A stretch of 17,016 nt of DNA from an uncultured Mycoplasmataceae bacterium (lineage in GTDB: Bacteria > Bacillota_I > Bacilli_A > Mycoplasmatales > Mycoplasmoidaceae), in NCBI GenBank assembly GCA_949290035.1, contig CASEQO010000046.1, positions 1-17,016 on the forward strand. The letters run 5' to 3'. The notes under the pieces are model-generated. The model made no database searches. It saw only the letters and a program-made list of their open reading frames with translations, and had not been told where the DNA came from. The position numbers and the translations under genes are program-made. The number at the start of each line of letters is the position of its first letter. Position 1 is the first letter of the stretch. Below, in pieces: positions 15,603-17,016 of this stretch.

Positions 15603-17016
15603 ATGAAATTTAAAAAAACATTAATAACATTATCTTTAACATCAATAGTTGCGGGGGGGGGTGTATTATTATCTTTAAATAATAATTCTATAAATAAAGG
15701 TAATGATATTAAAGAAAATAACTCAACTATAAATGATAGTAACTATTTCATAAGTAAAGTAACTAAAGATAGATCTAGAAATGATACATATTCAGGAGAT
15801 GGATTCACTTATGAAATAATTAATAATGAAGCTAAATTAATTTCTACAACTTATCCTACACAAAATAATATTTTAGAGATTCCTGATGTTATTACATACA
15901 ATAATATTCAATATCCAGTAACATTATACGCAGATAATATTTTTGATAATAATTCAAACTTTCCATCAACAATAGATACAATTATAATTTCAGAAAATAC
16001 TAAAGAATTTTCTGAAAACTTTTTGGGTAAAAACCCTTATATAAAACATGTTACTTATAAAAGTACTATTGATTCAAAAGAGAAGATAGTTTTACCTAAA
16101 AATTGTATAAATGTAAGATCTGATATAAAAGTAACATATGAAGGTAATGATTATGTTATATATGATGATAAAGAAAATGGAGGGTGCAAACTTAATTTAT
16201 GAAAACAAAATACTGAAGTCGCAATAATACCTGATTACATAACATATAATGAAAAAAAGATATGAGTAAAAATAATAGAGGCAACTGCATTTTCACCTTC
16301 TTCTTTATACACAAATATAAGAAAAGTTAAATTACCTAATAATCTTCAAGAAATATACCAATTTGCTTTTTATGGACTAGCTAAATATGGAGTAGTAGAA
16401 CAAATCACTTATAGAGATTTAAATAGCAATCAAGATGATGGGTTTGTTTTACCTGATTCTGTAGGATTTTGTCAAGAATTTACATATAGCTACTTTTCTA
16501 CATTTGAAAAAATAAGAGGAGATGTTATTATAAGTAAAAATATTAATAGTAGTTCTAATTATCTTAAACATTTTCCTAATGCAAGATCTATTACATATAA
16601 TAAAAATTTAGGATATCCACCAGGGAAGGGATTACCTTGAACTCCTGCAGGATATGTAGATAACGGTGATGGAACTTACACTATATTTAAGTATGCAAGT
16701 AATGTACCTATTGAAGATATAATTGAAGTTAGTATAATAGGGCAAAATACTTCATATAATTTATGAGATAATTTATCATTAGATGTATTAATAAATAATA
16801 ATCCTAATTTTCAAATATCACCTGGATCTAAATTTTCATGATTAAGAAAAGTTAATAATAATTGAGAAGAGTTTTCTACTTCTAAAAACATAAGTAATAT
16901 TTTATTAACTCCAGAATGAATTAATTCTGAAATTAAAGTAAAAGTAACTCAAAATAATAATGTTATTGAATCATCTCCAATTAAATTAGTTATAAATCAA
17001 AGAGATTTCACATCTA
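15603..17016 (+). CDS. secreted leucine-rich-repeat (BspA-like) surface protein, 3' end outside window
   Basis: 471 codons visible and still open at the edge. ATG 15603 (AGG at 15593-15595) gives a signal peptide with basic start and hydrophobic core (MKFKKTLITLSLTSIVAGGGVLLSL), then a Ser/Asn-rich linker. The next part holds repeated units of the LRR_5/BspA kind: ILEIPDVITYNNIQYPVTLYADNIFDNNSNFPSTIDTIIISEN, and again VAIIPDYITYNEKKIWVKIIEATAFSPSSLYTNIRKVKLPNNLQEIYQFAF. A more irregular region with several Trp follows from about residue 340. No Cys lipobox is seen, so it is secreted or anchored by the uncleaved helix. At least eight TGA codons are Trp. Such proteins act at the cell surface in adhesion or host contact. 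A G9 tract inside the signal peptide could switch expression. Confidence 0.8.
15653..15661 (+). repeat. G9 homopolymer in signal-peptide coding region
   Basis: Nine consecutive G, read as gcG-GGG-GGG-GGt (Ala-Gly-Gly-Gly) at about residues 17-20 of the LRR protein. In the form sequenced the frame is open. Loss or gain of one G would shift the frame within the signal peptide and abolish the protein. Confidence 0.85.

Overview
The window comes from a wall-less Mollicute that reads UGA as tryptophan. The DNA is strongly AT-rich, and conserved genes stay whole only if TGA is read through as Trp, for example in YebC, endonuclease IV, TrmL, peptide deformylase and the FtsZ-like protein. The gene repertoire (FtsZ, an EzrA-like protein, a trigger-factor-related chaperone, a TDT transporter, a ThiT-like S component and an LRR surface protein) fits the Spiroplasma/Mesoplasma/Entomoplasma branch best. 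The genus is inference. No tRNA, rRNA, CRISPR array or insertion sequence was seen.

Left part (1-3089): an accessory membrane-protein region. A gene for a membrane-anchored protein (A) followed at once by a small two-helix membrane protein (B) is present twice in tandem: A1 (cut by the window edge)-B1 (frameshifted) and A2-B2 (intact). An unrelated two-helix protein (C) lies between them, its start codon overlapping the B1 stop. I recognise no known family for A, B or C. The arrangement resembles an exported effector with a small membrane partner, but that is a hypothesis.

3192-4775 encodes a divergent FtsZ-family GTPase with a long acidic N-terminal extension, ended by a clear terminator. 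4938-6560 is a decayed restriction-modification locus: a gamma-type N6-adenine methyltransferase with two frameshifts (plus strand) meets a frameshifted restriction endonuclease (minus strand). The endonuclease remnant sits at the end of a minus-strand run with trmL and def.

7730-11555 is a plus-strand operon of an EzrA-like protein, YebC, endonuclease IV (Nfo) and a membrane protein with a Thr-rich tail, closed by a bidirectional terminator. Facing it is an AAA_14/DUF4143 ATPase (11579-12934, minus). Between this ATPase and a divergent ThiT-like thiamine transporter subunit (13124-13708) lies an array of four 22-bp elements repeating exactly every 32 bp, which no annotated feature explains. 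A trigger-factor-related chaperone, a TDT-family transporter and the start of a secreted LRR protein follow. The last carries a run of nine G inside its signal peptide, a probable phase-variation switch.

The most notable points are the G9 tract, the 32-bp-period array, the duplicated A-B module and the FtsZ-like protein with a lysine in its GTP-binding signature.
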